Of a stretch of 64,000 bases of DNA, positions 28,831 through 39,178 are shown piece after piece. Source of the DNA: Acidobacteriota bacterium (lineage in GTDB: Bacteria; Pseudomonadota; Alphaproteobacteria; Caulobacterales; Hyphomonadaceae); the NCBI GenBank assembly GCA_016712445.1, contig JADJRB010000001.1:1-64000 (forward strand). The letters are read 5' to 3'. The first letter of the stretch is position 1. Each line of letters starts with the position of its first letter. Made by a program: the position numbers and the translations under genes. The notes under the pieces are model-generated. The model was not told the DNA's origin. It did not search any database and saw only the letters and a program-made list of their open reading frames with translations.

Positions 28831-29669
28831 ATGAAACTTGCCACCTACACCGCAGAAGGCCAGACCCGCACCGGCATCATTGTCGGCGACCACATCATCG
28901 ACAGCGGCCTCGGCGCGACCATGCTCGACCTGATCCGCGAATGGGACGCGCTGAAGCCTGCTCTGAGGCCAGGGCCGCGGCGGGCGGCGGCCTGCCTCTG
29001 TCGTCCGTCAGGCTCGAGGCGCCCGTGCAGCGTCCGGGAAAGATCTTTGCGATCGGCCTAAACTATGCCGATCATATCGAAGAGTCGAAGATGGAAACCC
29101 CGCAGCGCCAGGTCTGGTTCACCAAGGCGCAGACCAGCGTCAATGCGCCGTATGCTGATATCGAGATCGCCAGGGGCACGATGACGAACGACTATGAGGT
29201 CGAGCTCGTTGCGATCATCGGGAAAGGCGGCAAGCATATCGGCGCTGCGGACGCGCCGGCTGCGGTGTTCGGCTACTGTGTCGGCAATGATGTGACCGAG
29301 CGGATGTGGCAGCACGCGACGCCGCAATGGTCGCTTGGCAAGAGTTTCGACACCCATGCGCCGTTCGGGCCATGGATTGTCACGGCCGACGAAGTGGGCG
29401 ACCCGCATACGCTTGGCCTGCGCTGCTTCGTCAACGGCGAGAAGCGCCAGGATTCCAACACCCGCCACCTCGTGTTCAATATCTGGCAGCAAATCGAACA
29501 TCTTTCGCTTGGCATGACACTTGAGCCCGGGGATGTCCTGTTCACCGGCACCCCTGGCGGCGTTGGTGCCGCGATGGACCCGCGCCAGTTCCTGCAAGCC
29601 GGCGATGTTGTGCGCTGCGAAGTCGACGGGCTCGGGCATATTGAGGCGACCATGGTTGCGGAAAGCTGA
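28831..29669 (+). pseudogene. Fumarylacetoacetate hydrolase-family protein, one frameshift
   Basis: The family hydrolyses or hydrates the ring-fission product of the meta pathway. The body reads RPGKIFAIGLNYADHIEES, then the metal-binding NDYEVELVAIIGKG, YCVGNDVTERMWQ, SLGKSFDTHAPFGPW and GDVLFTGTPGGVG, all typical FAH motifs. Length is about 280 residues as expected. The frame breaks near 28962, where the N-terminal part (MKLATYTAEGQTRTGIIVGD) loses register before EARAAAGGGLPLSSVRLEAP. It lies between the dioxygenase and the monooxygenase in the operon. It could be a hydrolase of a fumarylpyruvate type or a hydratase. Confidence 0.85.
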
Positions 29670-29672
29670 CGC

Positions 29673-31131
29673 ATGGCATTTGATTGCGATGTCCTTGTTG
29701 CCGGCGGCGGACCGACGGGTGTGACCCTGGCAATATTGCTTGCGCAGCGCGGGGTTAAGGTCATCGTTGCCGAGAAAGAGGCCGGCATCTATCCGCTTCC
29801 GCGCGCCGCCCATATCGACCACGAATGCATGCGCATCCTGCAGGAAGCCGGCGTTGCAGACGAAGTCATGAAGACCAGCCGCGCCGCGCCGCGCGCTATG
29901 ATTTCCTGAATGCCCGCGGCGAAGTTCTGTTGCGGTTTGAAGGCGCAGACCGCACCGGGGCGGGCGGCTGGCCAGCCGCCAACATGATCCACCAGCCTTC
30001 GGTCGAGGCCGCGCTTCGGCGGTCACTGGCGATGCAGGCCAATGCCTCCCTATGTAGCGAATGGGAATTGACGTCTTTCAATGAAGATGGCGACGGCGTA
30101 TCGGCGCGCCTTTCCGCGCCCGGCGGCGAACGTGTCGTGCGGGCGCGCTATCTGGTGGGCGCGGACGGCGCGCGCTCACCCGTTCGCAAACTCTCGTCGG
30201 TCACCTTTGAAGATCTGAACTTCGAAGAGCCCTGGCTGGTGGTCGATGCTTTTCGTCGATGACTATGCAAGATTGCCAACTGCGAACCTTCAGATCTGCA
30301 ATCCCGGGCGTCCGACGACCTGCGTGCTCATGGGCGAAGGGCGCCATCGATGGGAATTCATGATCCTGCCGGGCGAAACAGCAGACGAGGTCAGCGACGA
30401 TGCCTTCATCGACAGGCTGCTCGAACCCTGGAAAGTCAAGGGCGCCGTCCGGATCGAAAGGAAGGCGGTCTATACATTCCGGGCACGGATCGCCCGGCAA
30501 TGGCGAAAGGGCCGTGTTCTGCTTGCGGGCGACGCCGCACACCAGACACCACCATTTGCCGGACAAGGGATGTGTTCGGGTTTGCGCGACGCCGCAAATC
30601 TCGCCTGGAAACTTGCCGCAGTGACCTCAGGGAGCGCCGACGACAGGCTGCTTGACACCTATCAGCCTGAGCGCGAGCCGAATGTGCGTGCAACGATCGC
30701 GATGGCGATCATGATGGGCCGGATGGTCTGCACAACGAGCAGATGGTCTGCCTTGCTGCGTGACATGAAGTTCAAGCTCGGCCGGATGCTCGGCAAATTG
30801 CCCGCCGGACCGCCCGCCTATCCGCCGATTTCCGAAGGGCTGATTGCCGCTGGCAGCGCGGCGGCGGGAAGTTATTTCCCTCAGGCCGTCGCCGCCAACG
30901 GCGCGCGTCTCGACGACTGTCTGAGCCGCGACCATTGGCTGTTGTCACGCGCCGATCTGGCTCAGGGAAAGCATCGCGCCCTTCGCCGACCAGCTTGCCG
31001 CGTGGTTTGACAAGACCGGAGCGGAAGCCGTCTTGGTCCGTCCGGATCGCTATGTGTTTGGAACCGGACATCCTGAAACACTGAAGCAATCCTGGAACAG
31101 GGCGAACGCGCGCGGTCCGGGCGTTGAATAG
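29673..31131 (+). pseudogene. FAD-dependent aromatic hydroxylase (MhpA/PHBH-like), three frameshifts
   Basis: The enzyme would hydroxylate an aromatic acid or phenol with NAD(P)H and oxygen, feeding the ring-cleavage dioxygenase encoded upstream. The dinucleotide motif DVLVAGGGPTGVTLAILLAQ, the mid-domain GADGARSPVR (the DG motif) and the flavin motif RVLLAGDAAHQTPPFAGQGM are class A flavoprotein hydroxylase hallmarks. Frame breaks are near 29885, 30245 and 30965; the last restores SIAPFADQLAAWFDKTG and a C-terminal thioredoxin-like tail (LVRPDRYVFGTG) as in MhpA-type enzymes. It starts 3 bases after the FAH stop, so it is in the same operon. Confidence 0.85.
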
Positions 31132-31194
31132 GCCGGCGCCTGCCAGCGCGAAGCCCGGTTTGCGGTGATGGCGGCCTTCGACTCCGATCAGACT

Positions 31195-31459
31195 TCAGCG
31201 CAGTTGGCTGTCCTTGCTGCCGCGCCGGTTGAAAACGGAGAATCTCGGCTGTTTGTCGCGTACTGACTGGCACGCGACGCACGTGCGCACGCCGGCCAGC
31301 GCCTTTCGCCGAGCCAGCGGGATCGTCTCCCCGCATTCTTCACAATCTTCGAGCCCGGGACCCGACGGCGGCATGCGCGCGCGCAGCCGCCAGTTCATCT
31401 CTCACGCTGTCGTCGATCTGGTCCTGAACAGCGCCGTCGCGTGCCCATCCACTTGCCAT
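31195..31459 (-). pseudogene. DksA/TraR C4 zinc-finger protein (YbiI-like), one frameshift
   Basis: A small protein of about 88 residues. The N-terminus MASGWARDGAVQDQIDDSV and the C4 finger CEECGETIPLARRKAL...CVACQ are YbiI-like. The two parts are in different frames, joined within a GCGCGCGCGC tract near 31375 where a base appears to be missing. DksA/TraR relatives act on RNA polymerase, but short YbiI-type proteins have no firm role. Confidence 0.78.
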
Positions 31460-31788
31460 ATTCCGCTTTTCCTTTGCCTGCTTCCCGTGTCGTCCATATG
31501 GCGATGCGGCGGCGAATTTTCATGGCCTCAGCGCACTGCAACGTACCTGGCAGGTGCGGCAAGTCGTACTTGTCCCGTCTACAGGCGAAGACAGACCCTT
31601 TTTGACCTTGGCGCAACACTCACGCAGACGAATTCATGGTTTATCTTTCGCTCGTAGAGGGCGTCGAAGTCCTTGCCGGGCCGGAGCCCGGTAGGACAGC
31701 GAGCGACTTGACTGTGGATGTCGCGATCACGGAGCTGGTTCAGAGGCGCGTCGTTCCCTGCGTCTCGTAGATGCGCACAGCCGTTTGA

Positions 31789-32235
31789 TCGCGTGAGTTT
31801 GATGCGCAGGATTATGAACGCTCGCTCGCGCATTTTGCCACCGATCTGCACACGCAGGTTAAACTGCTCAGCCTGAAGCTCGGGCGAAACGGCCAAGAGC
31901 GCGCCCGCGTTACCTGGGAGCGCATCATCTTTCCGGACGGCGCCTCGGTCGTGATCTCGGAGCCTGCCACTGACGCGGCCGGCGCCGCCGGCCTTGGCGG
32001 GCGCACCGATCATGACTGGGACCGGGCATTCGCAGCGGCCGGCGACGAGAGCGAAAGAGATCTTGAACGCGCGGTGCGCCGCGGCGTTTCAGATACCGTC
32101 TCGCGTGCAGGCGACCGCGTGGTTGACCAGCAACTTGGTGTCCAGCCGACATTGCGGATTGCGCAGGGCACGCCGGTGCGCGTGCTCGTCACGCGCGACC
32201 TGGTCCTTCGTCCGTATCCGGAACACAGCCCCTGA
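31789..32235 (+). pseudogene. TrbI/VirB10 conjugation protein, C-terminal remnant
   Basis: The frame is open for 148 codons without a proper start. It contains VTWERIIFPDGASVVISEPA, ATDAAGAAGL, AVRRGVSDTVSRAGDRVVD and QPTLRIAQGTPVRVLVTRDL, matching the C-terminal beta-barrel domain of the VirB10/TrbI outer-membrane pore component of type IV secretion. The expected membrane-crossing helix between the ATDAAG segment and the AVRRG segment is missing. No other conjugation gene is nearby, so it is a relic of an integrated element. The preceding stretch 31460-31788 holds nothing convincing. Confidence 0.6.
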
Positions 32236-32255
32236 AAGAGGCCCGGAGGCCCGCC

Positions 32256-32613
32256 TCAGGCCGGGCGCTTGATCTGGTTGCCTTGTTCCGAGGAGCACCA
32301 CGGTTGGCGCGTGCTGGCGCGCTTCGGCCGCATCGACGCCGCAGAAGGCCGCGATGATGACCGTGTCGCCGACCGCGAAGTGGCGGGCAGCGGCGCCGTT
32401 GACGCCGATCGTCTTCGACCCGCGCGGGGCTTCCAGCGCATACGTCTGGATGCGCGCGCCGTTGGTAACGTTCCAGATGTCGACCTTCTCGTGCGGCAGG
32501 ATACCGGACGCATCGAGCAGGTCCTGATCGATCGAGACCGACCCCTCGTAATAGAGATCGCACTGAGTGACGGTGGCCGAATGAAGCTTGGCCTTCAGCA
32601 TCGTGAGCAACAA
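32256..32613 (-). pseudogene. panD: Aspartate 1-decarboxylase, C-terminal frameshift
   Basis: A pyruvoyl enzyme making beta-alanine for pantothenate and CoA. The self-processing site is YYEGS, with cleavage between Gly and Ser, at residues 24-25 if translation starts at the TTG at 32613 (giving MLLTMLKAKLH, as in relatives). An ATG at 32601 would start four codons later. Other conserved blocks are EKVDIWNVTNGARIQTY and GVNGAAARHF. The expected tail EQGNQIKRPA is present but in another frame, with the break near 32295, so the read-through frame would extend to 32089. As panD is normally needed for growth, a sequencing error is the likely explanation. Confidence 0.85.
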
Positions 32614-32884
32614 GGGAGGCACACTCCGGTGTTCTGCATGAGCACTTTTGCTCACGGTGAGAATATGGGGTCGCTGCGGTGGACAGCAAGGGGCTTTTGC
32701 ACCGCGGCACGGGAATCCACAAGCAGCGGTATGTAAAGATTTCCGTTAGACTTGCTTACGCCGGAAAAAGGCGGCCCCAGACGTTACCGCGGGTCATAGA
32801 GGCCTGACGCACCCCTCGCCTGTGCCGGGAGAAAGTGTTAACCATTTGTCATGAGCGGCGAGACAGCCGCAGGGGATGACAAAC

Positions 32885-34324
32885 ATGCGCACACTGGTTC
32901 TGGCAGCCCGTCTGATGCTCGGCAGCGCGGCGATGGTGCTGGCGGCCTGCGCCTCAGCCCGCCGCCGGCACCGGAAACGAGTCCGCCGCCCCCGCCTCCG
33001 CCGCCTCCGCCGCCGGTCACCGAAGAACCCGGCGAGCCGCCGATCGACATCGACCGGGGCGCGGGCGACTATCCGGACGACTATTTTGAACTCGAAGACG
33101 GGTTCGAAAGCCTGCCGCCGACCTGGCGCCGGTGCGCCGGACATCTAGCGGCGCGCACGGCATTCAGGGAAGATGCCCGCAAGAAGGGCAAGCCGATGTC
33201 GGATCTGCTGCCCTACATCGACGTCGCGATCGAGCAGGATGTGCTCATCACGGGAACGGGTCCGGCCCTGCAGGACCGCTATACGCGCATCCAGATCGTG
33301 TCGCTCGATCCGGACAGTTTTGGCGTACAGGAAGTTGCCGGCGCGGGGCTCAAGTCCAAGAAAGACACGCGCAACTATGACAAGGAAAGCCGCAGCTGGC
33401 TGTCGCGCACCATGATGGGATCGCGCAACGTCACACGTACGCTGATCGCCGACTTCGAAATCTCAAATCCCGACATCAAGACGACCAAAGCCCTGTTCTC
33501 GTCGACCTTCCGGTCTGACAATTCGAAGGGCGAAGCATGGGAGACCAACGAGAGCATCGCGGTCTACGCGACACCGTATTTCAAGGTGAGCCCGAACACG
33601 ACCATTGAGGGCAAGTTCCGCGTCCAGCTGGCGGATGAGCGCCAGGCCGGCGCCGGCGCGAACGTGATGAACGCGCTGCAGACGGCGGCTAACCTCATCG
33701 CGCCGACCTCGGCGCTCGTTACCTTCTTCAATGCGCCGGCCATGGTTCAGGCCTCGACCTTCCTCAACACCCAGTCGACCGCGCTGTTCGGCCAGTCGAT
33801 TTCCGAGGAATCCACCGGTGCCTTTGCGATCCGTTCCTGGACGCCGGATCCGATCCTCGTGATCCGCGCCGACATGCCGCCGCCGGGTGAGATCAAGAAG
33901 AGCACCAAGAAGGAAGGCATCGGCAAATGGGTCGTTTATCTCGATCCGCCGATCCCGTCGGTGTTCACGAGCCAGACCCAGTATGGCCGGGGCGAAGTTC
34001 CCGGATTACGCAGGCGTCAGCTCGGCTGACATCCTGACGTTCAATGTCGGCACGGACCTGCGGGTTTATGACTATGTGTTTTCGCGGCTCGATCTGAACG
34101 ACCGGATCACCACACTGAACGAGACCGGCGACGAGAACACGGCCCGCGTGATCTGCACACGGATTTCACGCGGCCTGTCCGAGATCGGGTTCACAACCTT
34201 TGATGCGGCTGCCGGCGTCTGGGCCGCATCCGAGTCCGACCAGTTCACACAGGTCGCGCGCGACGCCTTGCACAGTCCGGAAGCCTGCAGCGCCATGGCG
34301 CTGTGGATCGACCTGATGGAGTAA
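32885..34324 (+). pseudogene. Unknown lipoprotein with proline run, two frameshifts
   Basis: No recognised family. The N-terminus (MRTLVLAARLMLGSAAMVLAAC) is a lipoprotein signal with an LAAC lipobox, followed by a proline-rich linker of eleven consecutive prolines and an acidic segment (GDYPDDYFELEDGFESLPP). The body is about 350 residues of soluble, polar sequence with no obvious catalytic motif. The signal and the body are in different frames (break near 32955), and the last 110 residues need another shift near 33990 (KFPDYAGVSSADILTFNVG to LWIDLME). It is probably anchored to the outer membrane with the proline segment as a spacer. Confidence 0.65.
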
Positions 34325-34372
34325 CAGGCCCTTGCCACCGGCCCTGCCCCCGACCTATTGAGCGGGAAACGC

Positions 34373-35384
34373 ATGCGGGAGCCGGAACGCTTGGAAACCA
34401 GACCGGACTTCTCGGTGCTGATCGTCAATTTCAACGGCGGCGACTATGTGCAGGGCGCGCTCAATTCCCTGAAGGCGCAGACGCATCGCTCGTTCGAGGT
34501 GATCCTGCTCGACAATGCGTCCTCGGATGGATCGATCGACAAGCTTGATGCAAGCGGCCTGCCGGCCTTCCGGCTGGTGCGCGAGCCCGAGAACCACGGC
34601 TTTGCCCGCGGCAACAACCTGGCGGCCGCGCAGGCGCGCGGCACCTGGCTGGCGCTGCTCAATCCGGACGCCGCCGCCCGGCCCGACTGGCTGGCACAGG
34701 TGCTGGCCGGCACGCATCGTCATCCGGGTGTCACGAGTTTCGCCTGCACCCAGCTCTGATGCACGATGAGACGAAGCTCGACGGCGCCGGCGACAATTAT
34801 CTCGCCTTCGGCATTCCCTGGCGGGGCGGGTATCGCCGTCCTGTCGCGGACCTGCCCGCCGAAGGCACCTGCTTTTCCCCATGCGGGGCAAGCGCAGTTT
34901 ATCACCGCGAGACGTTCATGGCGGCGGGCGGATACGACGAACGACTGTTCTGCTTCTGCGAAGACGTGGACTCGGCTTTCGCCTGCGGCTGGAAGGCGAG
35001 GACTGTGTCTTCCTTCCGGATGCGGTTGTTTCACACGCCGGGGCGCGCTTTCCGAAAAAGGTGTCCGGATTTGCCGTCAGATACGGCACGCGCAACCGGC
35101 TGTGGGTCTATCTCAAATGCATGCCGCTGCCGCTGCTGCTGTTCACCCTGCCCGGCCATCTGGCGTTGACAGCGGCGATCCTCTTCCGTGGGCTGATGAC
35201 AGGCCGGTTTGGCGCCGCGATGGACGGGCTGATCCTGGCGGTGAAAGGTCTCGGCCCGGTCTGGCGCGAGCGGCGCATCACGCAGGCGCACCGCACGGCC
35301 AGCCTCGGCGCGCTGCTGCGCGCGATGGTCTGGAACCCAATGCATACGATTGCGCGCCGGACAGCGGTAAATCGTAAGACTTAG
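34373..35384 (+). pseudogene. Family-2 glycosyltransferase, two frameshifts
   Basis: A rhamnosyltransferase-like GT2. The nucleotide-sugar fold reads FSVLIVNFNGGDYVQGALNS, ILLDNASSDGS and LLNPDAAARPDW, the last being the DxD-equivalent acidic motif. The middle part has FCFCEDVDSAFACGW, then in another frame LRLEGEDCVFLPDAVVSHAG and a C-terminal hydrophobic segment. Breaks are near 34757 and 34990. Total length is about 335 residues. It stands just before the polysaccharide locus and likely belongs to surface glycan assembly. Confidence 0.82.
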
Positions 35385-35728
35385 CGCAGTGTCGGTTACA
35401 GAAGCCAGAACCGCCGCCCACTCGTTAAAATCGAGTCTCTCGGGATAGCAACGGCCTGACGCAGACCTTGCGCTTCTCACGAGGCAAAGCGACGACTAGA
35501 AACCGTGTCGCCGTTTAGAATCCTGCGATGCTTGGACGACTGCAAAAGATGCAGCGGCTGTCACTGCTGGGGGTAAACCGAGGCCACAAAGAGTTCCAAG
35601 ACGAATGATGAGTTGGCACGGGCCCTACACACAATCGGCGCTCGGCTTCGCACCAAACTTGCACATGTGGTTGAGCCTCTGTATTCGAAAGGTCATTTAG
35701 AAAAACAATCGTTCAGGAACTGTATATC
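35385..35728. other. Gene-free upstream region of wbpD with candidate promoter
   Basis: No gene is apparent. A candidate promoter TTGCAC (35659-35664) - 17 bases - TATTCG (35682-35687) lies about 40 bases before the wbpD start. Base composition begins to fall here relative to the flanks. Confidence 0.45.
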
Positions 35729-36310
35729 ATGAACACCACATGGTGGGCTCACGAATCCGCCGTTATTGATCCTGAGGTCGAGATCGGTGCGCGAACGAAA
35801 ATCTGGCACTTTGTTCATGTGTTGAGTCAAACGAGTATCGGTGCCGATTGCTCTTTGGGCCAGAACGTGATGGTAGGCCCGAAGGTTTCTGTTGGAAGCG
35901 GATGCAAGATCCAGAACAACGTCGCGATCTACGAAGGCGTGACGCTGGAAGATGATGTATTCTGCGGTCCATCGTGCGTGTTCACAAACGTGCTGACGCC
36001 GCGTGCATTTGTCAGCCGGAAGAATGAATTTGGTGCGACGATCGTGCGCCGAGGCGCAACAATCGGAGCGAATGCGACCATTGTCTGCGGTGCGCCCAAC
36101 GGCGCAACGGAACTTGGCGAATACTGCTTCATTGCTGCCGGCGCTGTGGTGACTAAAGATGTTCCCGCATATGCATTGATGGCGGGAGTGCCTGCAAAGC
36201 GAATTGGCTGGGTCTCCAAAGCAGGCGAAGTTTTAGGAGCGGACTTGATTTGTCCCCGCCAGGGCGATGCGTACGTGCTGGAAAGCGGAAGGCTGCGCAG
36301 CGCTGAATGA
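35729..36310 (+). CDS. wbpD: UDP-2-acetamido-3-amino-2,3-dideoxyglucuronate N-acetyltransferase (WbpD/WlbB type)
   Basis: A 193-residue left-handed beta-helix acetyltransferase. Hexapeptide-repeat coils run from IDPEVEIGARTKIWHFVHV to IGANATIVCGAPNGATELG, and the C-terminus has AGVPAKRIGWVSKAGE, the standard end of the WlbB/WbpD family. It acetylates the 3-amino group from acetyl-CoA to give UDP-GlcNAc3NAcA. Its partners WbpA, WbpB, WbpE and WbpI are all encoded between 47502 and 55580. The stop is 26 bases from the convergent wzt gene. Confidence 0.9.
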   Translation: MNTTWWAHESAVIDPEVEIGARTKIWHFVHVLSQTSIGADCSLGQNVMVGPKVSVGSGCKIQNNVAIYEGVTLEDDVFCGPSCVFTNVLTPRAFVSRKNEFGATIVRRGATIGANATIVCGAPNGATELGEYCFIAAGAVVTKDVPAYALMAGVPAKRIGWVSKAGEVLGADLICPRQGDAYVLESGRLRSAE

Positions 36311-36335
36311 ATTGAGACTGATGAGAGACAGAACG

Positions 36336-37100
36336 CTACGTTTGCGCACTGATGTATTGTTCGGTGACGCGGTCTGGATCGCCGTCCGCCAAAACACGTC
36401 CATTGTCAAGCCAGATGCAGCGCGAGCACACTCGACGGATCGTGGCCATGTCGTGACTGACAAGCACGACAATTGAGGCCGAATCGAGCAAGTTTGCCAT
36501 TCGCGCGGCCGCTTTGGCTTGAAATGAAGCATCGCCAGCGCCGAGAATCTCATCTATCAACAGGATGTCTCCTTGGAGATAAGTGGAAATAGCGAAAGCA
36601 AGCCGCACGGCCATGCCGCTGGAATAAACTCGCACAGGATAGTCGATGAAGTCGCCGATATCGGCAAACGCAATGATATCAGCAGAGCGGCTCTGGATCT
36701 CCAATGCACTCAGCCCCATCACCAAACCACGATAGATGATATTCTCGCGTCCTGTCGCTTCGCCTTCAAAGCCGAGGCTGATATCGAACATACCTTGAAT
36801 ACGCCCGTACACCGACACGATGCCTTCGGACGGAGGATAAATTCCCGCAACCAACCGCAAAAAGGAAGACTTCCCGGATCCGTTACGGCCGACAATTCCG
36901 ATCCGTTCGCCATGACGAATCTCGAAACTGACCTGATCGAGCGCGCGGACTGTTCGCACCGGCGCCTTCGCTTCAGAGATTCCAAATGGCTTGAAAAGCA
37001 ACGATTTGAGGCTACGCTGAACGAGCGGGCCAGACGGATAGTCGAGACTCACGCCATCTAGCCCGATATGGGCTGCGCTGATCGTTGCACCGTCGGCCAT
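36336..37100 (-). CDS. wzt: Polysaccharide ABC exporter ATPase (Wzt)
   Basis: A 254-residue ATPase with Walker A GRNGSGKS, signature YSSGM, Walker B DILLIDE and the switch His in LVSHDM. The opening segment (DGVSLDYPSGP) and the VYGRIQGMFDISLGF block are of the Wzt/KpsT polysaccharide exporter type. It lacks the C-terminal carbohydrate-binding domain of long Wzt proteins, so export is probably not tied to a specific chain terminus. It is the last gene of a long minus-strand operon; wzm ends 34 bases upstream. Confidence 0.92.
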   Translation of the reverse strand: MADGATISAAHIGLDGVSLDYPSGPLVQRSLKSLLFKPFGISEAKAPVRTVRALDQVSFEIRHGERIGIVGRNGSGKSSFLRLVAGIYPPSEGIVSVYGRIQGMFDISLGFEGEATGRENIIYRGLVMGLSALEIQSRSADIIAFADIGDFIDYPVRVYSSGMAVRLAFAISTYLQGDILLIDEILGAGDASFQAKAAARMANLLDSASIVVLVSHDMATIRRVCSRCIWLDNGRVLADGDPDRVTEQYISAQT

Positions 37101-37133
37101 GGAAACCCGAGATCCTAACTGCTGCTCAAAACT

Positions 37134-37988
37134 TCAAAGGTAGAAGACAAGACGTTTGCGTTCAGCTGCTAGCCACGCGAGGCTGATTGTCCACAATGCC
37201 GCTGAATAGAACAGCACAAGAAGAATGTCATGCTGGCTCGGCGCCAGGCCATTGAGCATCGGATCCCGGAAAATGTCGATTAGCGAGGCAAACGGGTTCA
37301 AGTCGGTGAAAAGTTTCAGATTTTCTTTCTCGTAGACTTCACGGGCGATCAAGGCTGGACTGAGATACCACATCAGAAACACTATCAAGCTGACCGCGTG
37401 TGAATAATCGCGGTACTTGAGGTTCGCTATGGCACTAATCGTCGCCAGGGGAAGCGCAAGGATGTAAGTCATCAACAAGGAAAGAGGCCAAAAAATCCAT
37501 GTCCAGGATATTGAAGACGGCGTCGTTGCAGCGATAACCACAGCAGCGGCAATCGTTCCGAACATGAAATTGGCGGCAAGAAACGTGACGGTTCTCATCG
37601 GGAAAAGGATGAGAGGCAAGCGCACCTGCTTCAAATAACCTTCAGCCGCCTGAAACGATACAGTACCACCGTTTATGGAGCCGGCAATAAAATCCCAGAT
37701 CACGAATCCTGTTACAACGTAGGCGATATAGGTCGAGAGCGGCACGTCGAAGATGTTCACGGCCAGAAAGGAAAAAATGAAACTGAAAAGCATGGGCCAG
37801 ACTATCGCCCACAATATTCCGAGATAAGTGCGCCGATAACGTGATCGCAGGTCCGACGCCACCAGGTGGAACAGAAGGTGCCGGTACCCAAACCATGTGC
37901 GAAATTGCCCCAGCGTCGAATCTTCCGACAACTGGTTTCGATAAATTCCTGACACTACTACGACCCATTGTCCGCGAACCAGAACCAT
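37134..37988 (-). CDS. wzm: Polysaccharide ABC exporter permease (Wzm)
   Basis: A 284-residue ABC-2 type inner-membrane protein with six hydrophobic segments. The segment RSRYRRTYLGILWAIVWP is the classical family motif before the first helices. It forms a pair with the adjacent ATPase to carry lipid-linked glycan across the inner membrane. An AT-rich gap of about 100 bases separates it from the sulfotransferase gene upstream. Confidence 0.9.
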   Translation of the reverse strand: MVLVRGQWVVVVSGIYRNQLSEDSTLGQFRTWFGYRHLLFHLVASDLRSRYRRTYLGILWAIVWPMLFSFIFSFLAVNIFDVPLSTYIAYVVTGFVIWDFIAGSINGGTVSFQAAEGYLKQVRLPLILFPMRTVTFLAANFMFGTIAAAVVIAATTPSSISWTWIFWPLSLLMTYILALPLATISAIANLKYRDYSHAVSLIVFLMWYLSPALIAREVYEKENLKLFTDLNPFASLIDIFRDPMLNGLAPSQHDILLVLFYSAALWTISLAWLAAERKRLVFYL

Positions 37989-38092
37989 TTGATAGTTGAG
38001 CCACCCCGCATCCGCAAGCTAAAAGGTCACCACGAACCTCCCCCCCAACTAACTGAATTTTATAACTTTTTTTAACGGAAACAACTTTCGCC

Positions 38093-39178
38093 TCAGGGCT
38101 TGAACTCGGCGCCAATCGGCTCGTATCCGAACTCAGAGCAAAGCCAATTGAAGTTGGTTTCTATGTCAGGCCAAATAGAGCGAAGGTAGCCTTGCTCGTG
38201 AATGTCGCGACGCCACTTTTGTACGGAGGACTCGGAAGGGGCGCGCAAGCCATGCATGGATTCTGAAATTTCGCCTGGTACTTGCGCGACTAGGTGAAAT
38301 TCAGAAAACTTTCTAGCCGGATTCAGTCCGTATTTGGCCTGAATGATTGATTGTAGACTGTCAGGCCCTCTAACAAGGTCCTCATAGCGAATGACGAGAT
38401 GATTTGCTCGTTTGAGATGGCGCATCGAGTCAATCTCGGCATTCCAGTCGTTCGGTTTGATGTATCGAAATGTACCCATGTGTTCGCTCGTCAATACATC
38501 GAATGGATGCCGAACAATATGTATCAGCCCGATATCTTCTGGCACCAGATGCAACGTCTTGTAGCTGTCACTTACTCTCTTGATGACGTGCGTCGAGGCG
38601 GCGTCCTCCAACAGCGCAAACGCCTCCGCCGGTGCTTCGCCGGGATGCACGTACGTATCCTCAAAGCACTGCATCATGGCCGACAGCAGGTAAGTTCCGG
38701 AACGTCCGCACCCAGCTATGAAAATGCGTCGCTTGTCCTGCGTTAGTCGATTTCCAAATCCAGGCGCGCGCAACTGGCTCATTTCTATGTAGTTGGCGAC
38801 CCAGGGATGATCCGGCCAAAGCTTCGAGGCACGAATGCCGTGACGTAACGCTTCAGTAAACGATTGATTTTCAAACGCTTCGACGCACCGCGCTACATGA
38901 TGATACTTCATAAAATCTGACACGCGGACCACATGCTCAGCCAATTCGGAATCGTGCGGATACTCGGCAGCCAATATCGCCGTGTCACGTTCGCAGATCT
39001 CAAAACGCTCCGCCTTCCACAGTGCGATGACATAGCGACTGGCGAGGTTTGCAGATCTTTCAATGCGAAGTGCTTGAAAAAGCAAACTAGACGCCATTGA
39101 CCAATCGCCCTTGGCTTCAGCAGATTCCGCAGCGATGAGCCATTCCCGGAATTGTTGTTGATCAGGCAGGTCCGCCAT
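38093..39178 (-). CDS. Sulfotransferase-domain protein with helical N-terminus
   Basis: A 361-residue protein that would transfer sulfate from PAPS to a glycan. The 5'-phosphosulfate loop is FIAGCGRSGTYLLSAMM, and the 3'-phosphate motif is HIVRHPFDVLTSEH. About 150 N-terminal residues form alpha-helical, TPR-like repeats (WLIAAESAEAKGDWSMASSL). ATG 39178 has a GAGGGA site; the frame is open to 39292. Presence in the glycan locus suggests sulfated surface polysaccharide, though no PAPS-producing gene is in the window. Confidence 0.8.
   Translation of the reverse strand: MADLPDQQQFREWLIAAESAEAKGDWSMASSLLFQALRIERSANLASRYVIALWKAERFEICERDTAILAAEYPHDSELAEHVVRVSDFMKYHHVARCVEAFENQSFTEALRHGIRASKLWPDHPWVANYIEMSQLRAPGFGNRLTQDKRRIFIAGCGRSGTYLLSAMMQCFEDTYVHPGEAPAEAFALLEDAASTHVIKRVSDSYKTLHLVPEDIGLIHIVRHPFDVLTSEHMGTFRYIKPNDWNAEIDSMRHLKRANHLVIRYEDLVRGPDSLQSIIQAKYGLNPARKFSEFHLVAQVPGEISESMHGLRAPSESSVQKWRRDIHEQGYLRSIWPDIETNFNWLCSEFGYEPIGAEFKP

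Noticed and set aside
31579..32013. Minus-strand frame of 144 codons opposite the VirB10 remnant
   Set aside because: The plus strand matches VirB10/TrbI motifs, so the minus frame is a shadow.
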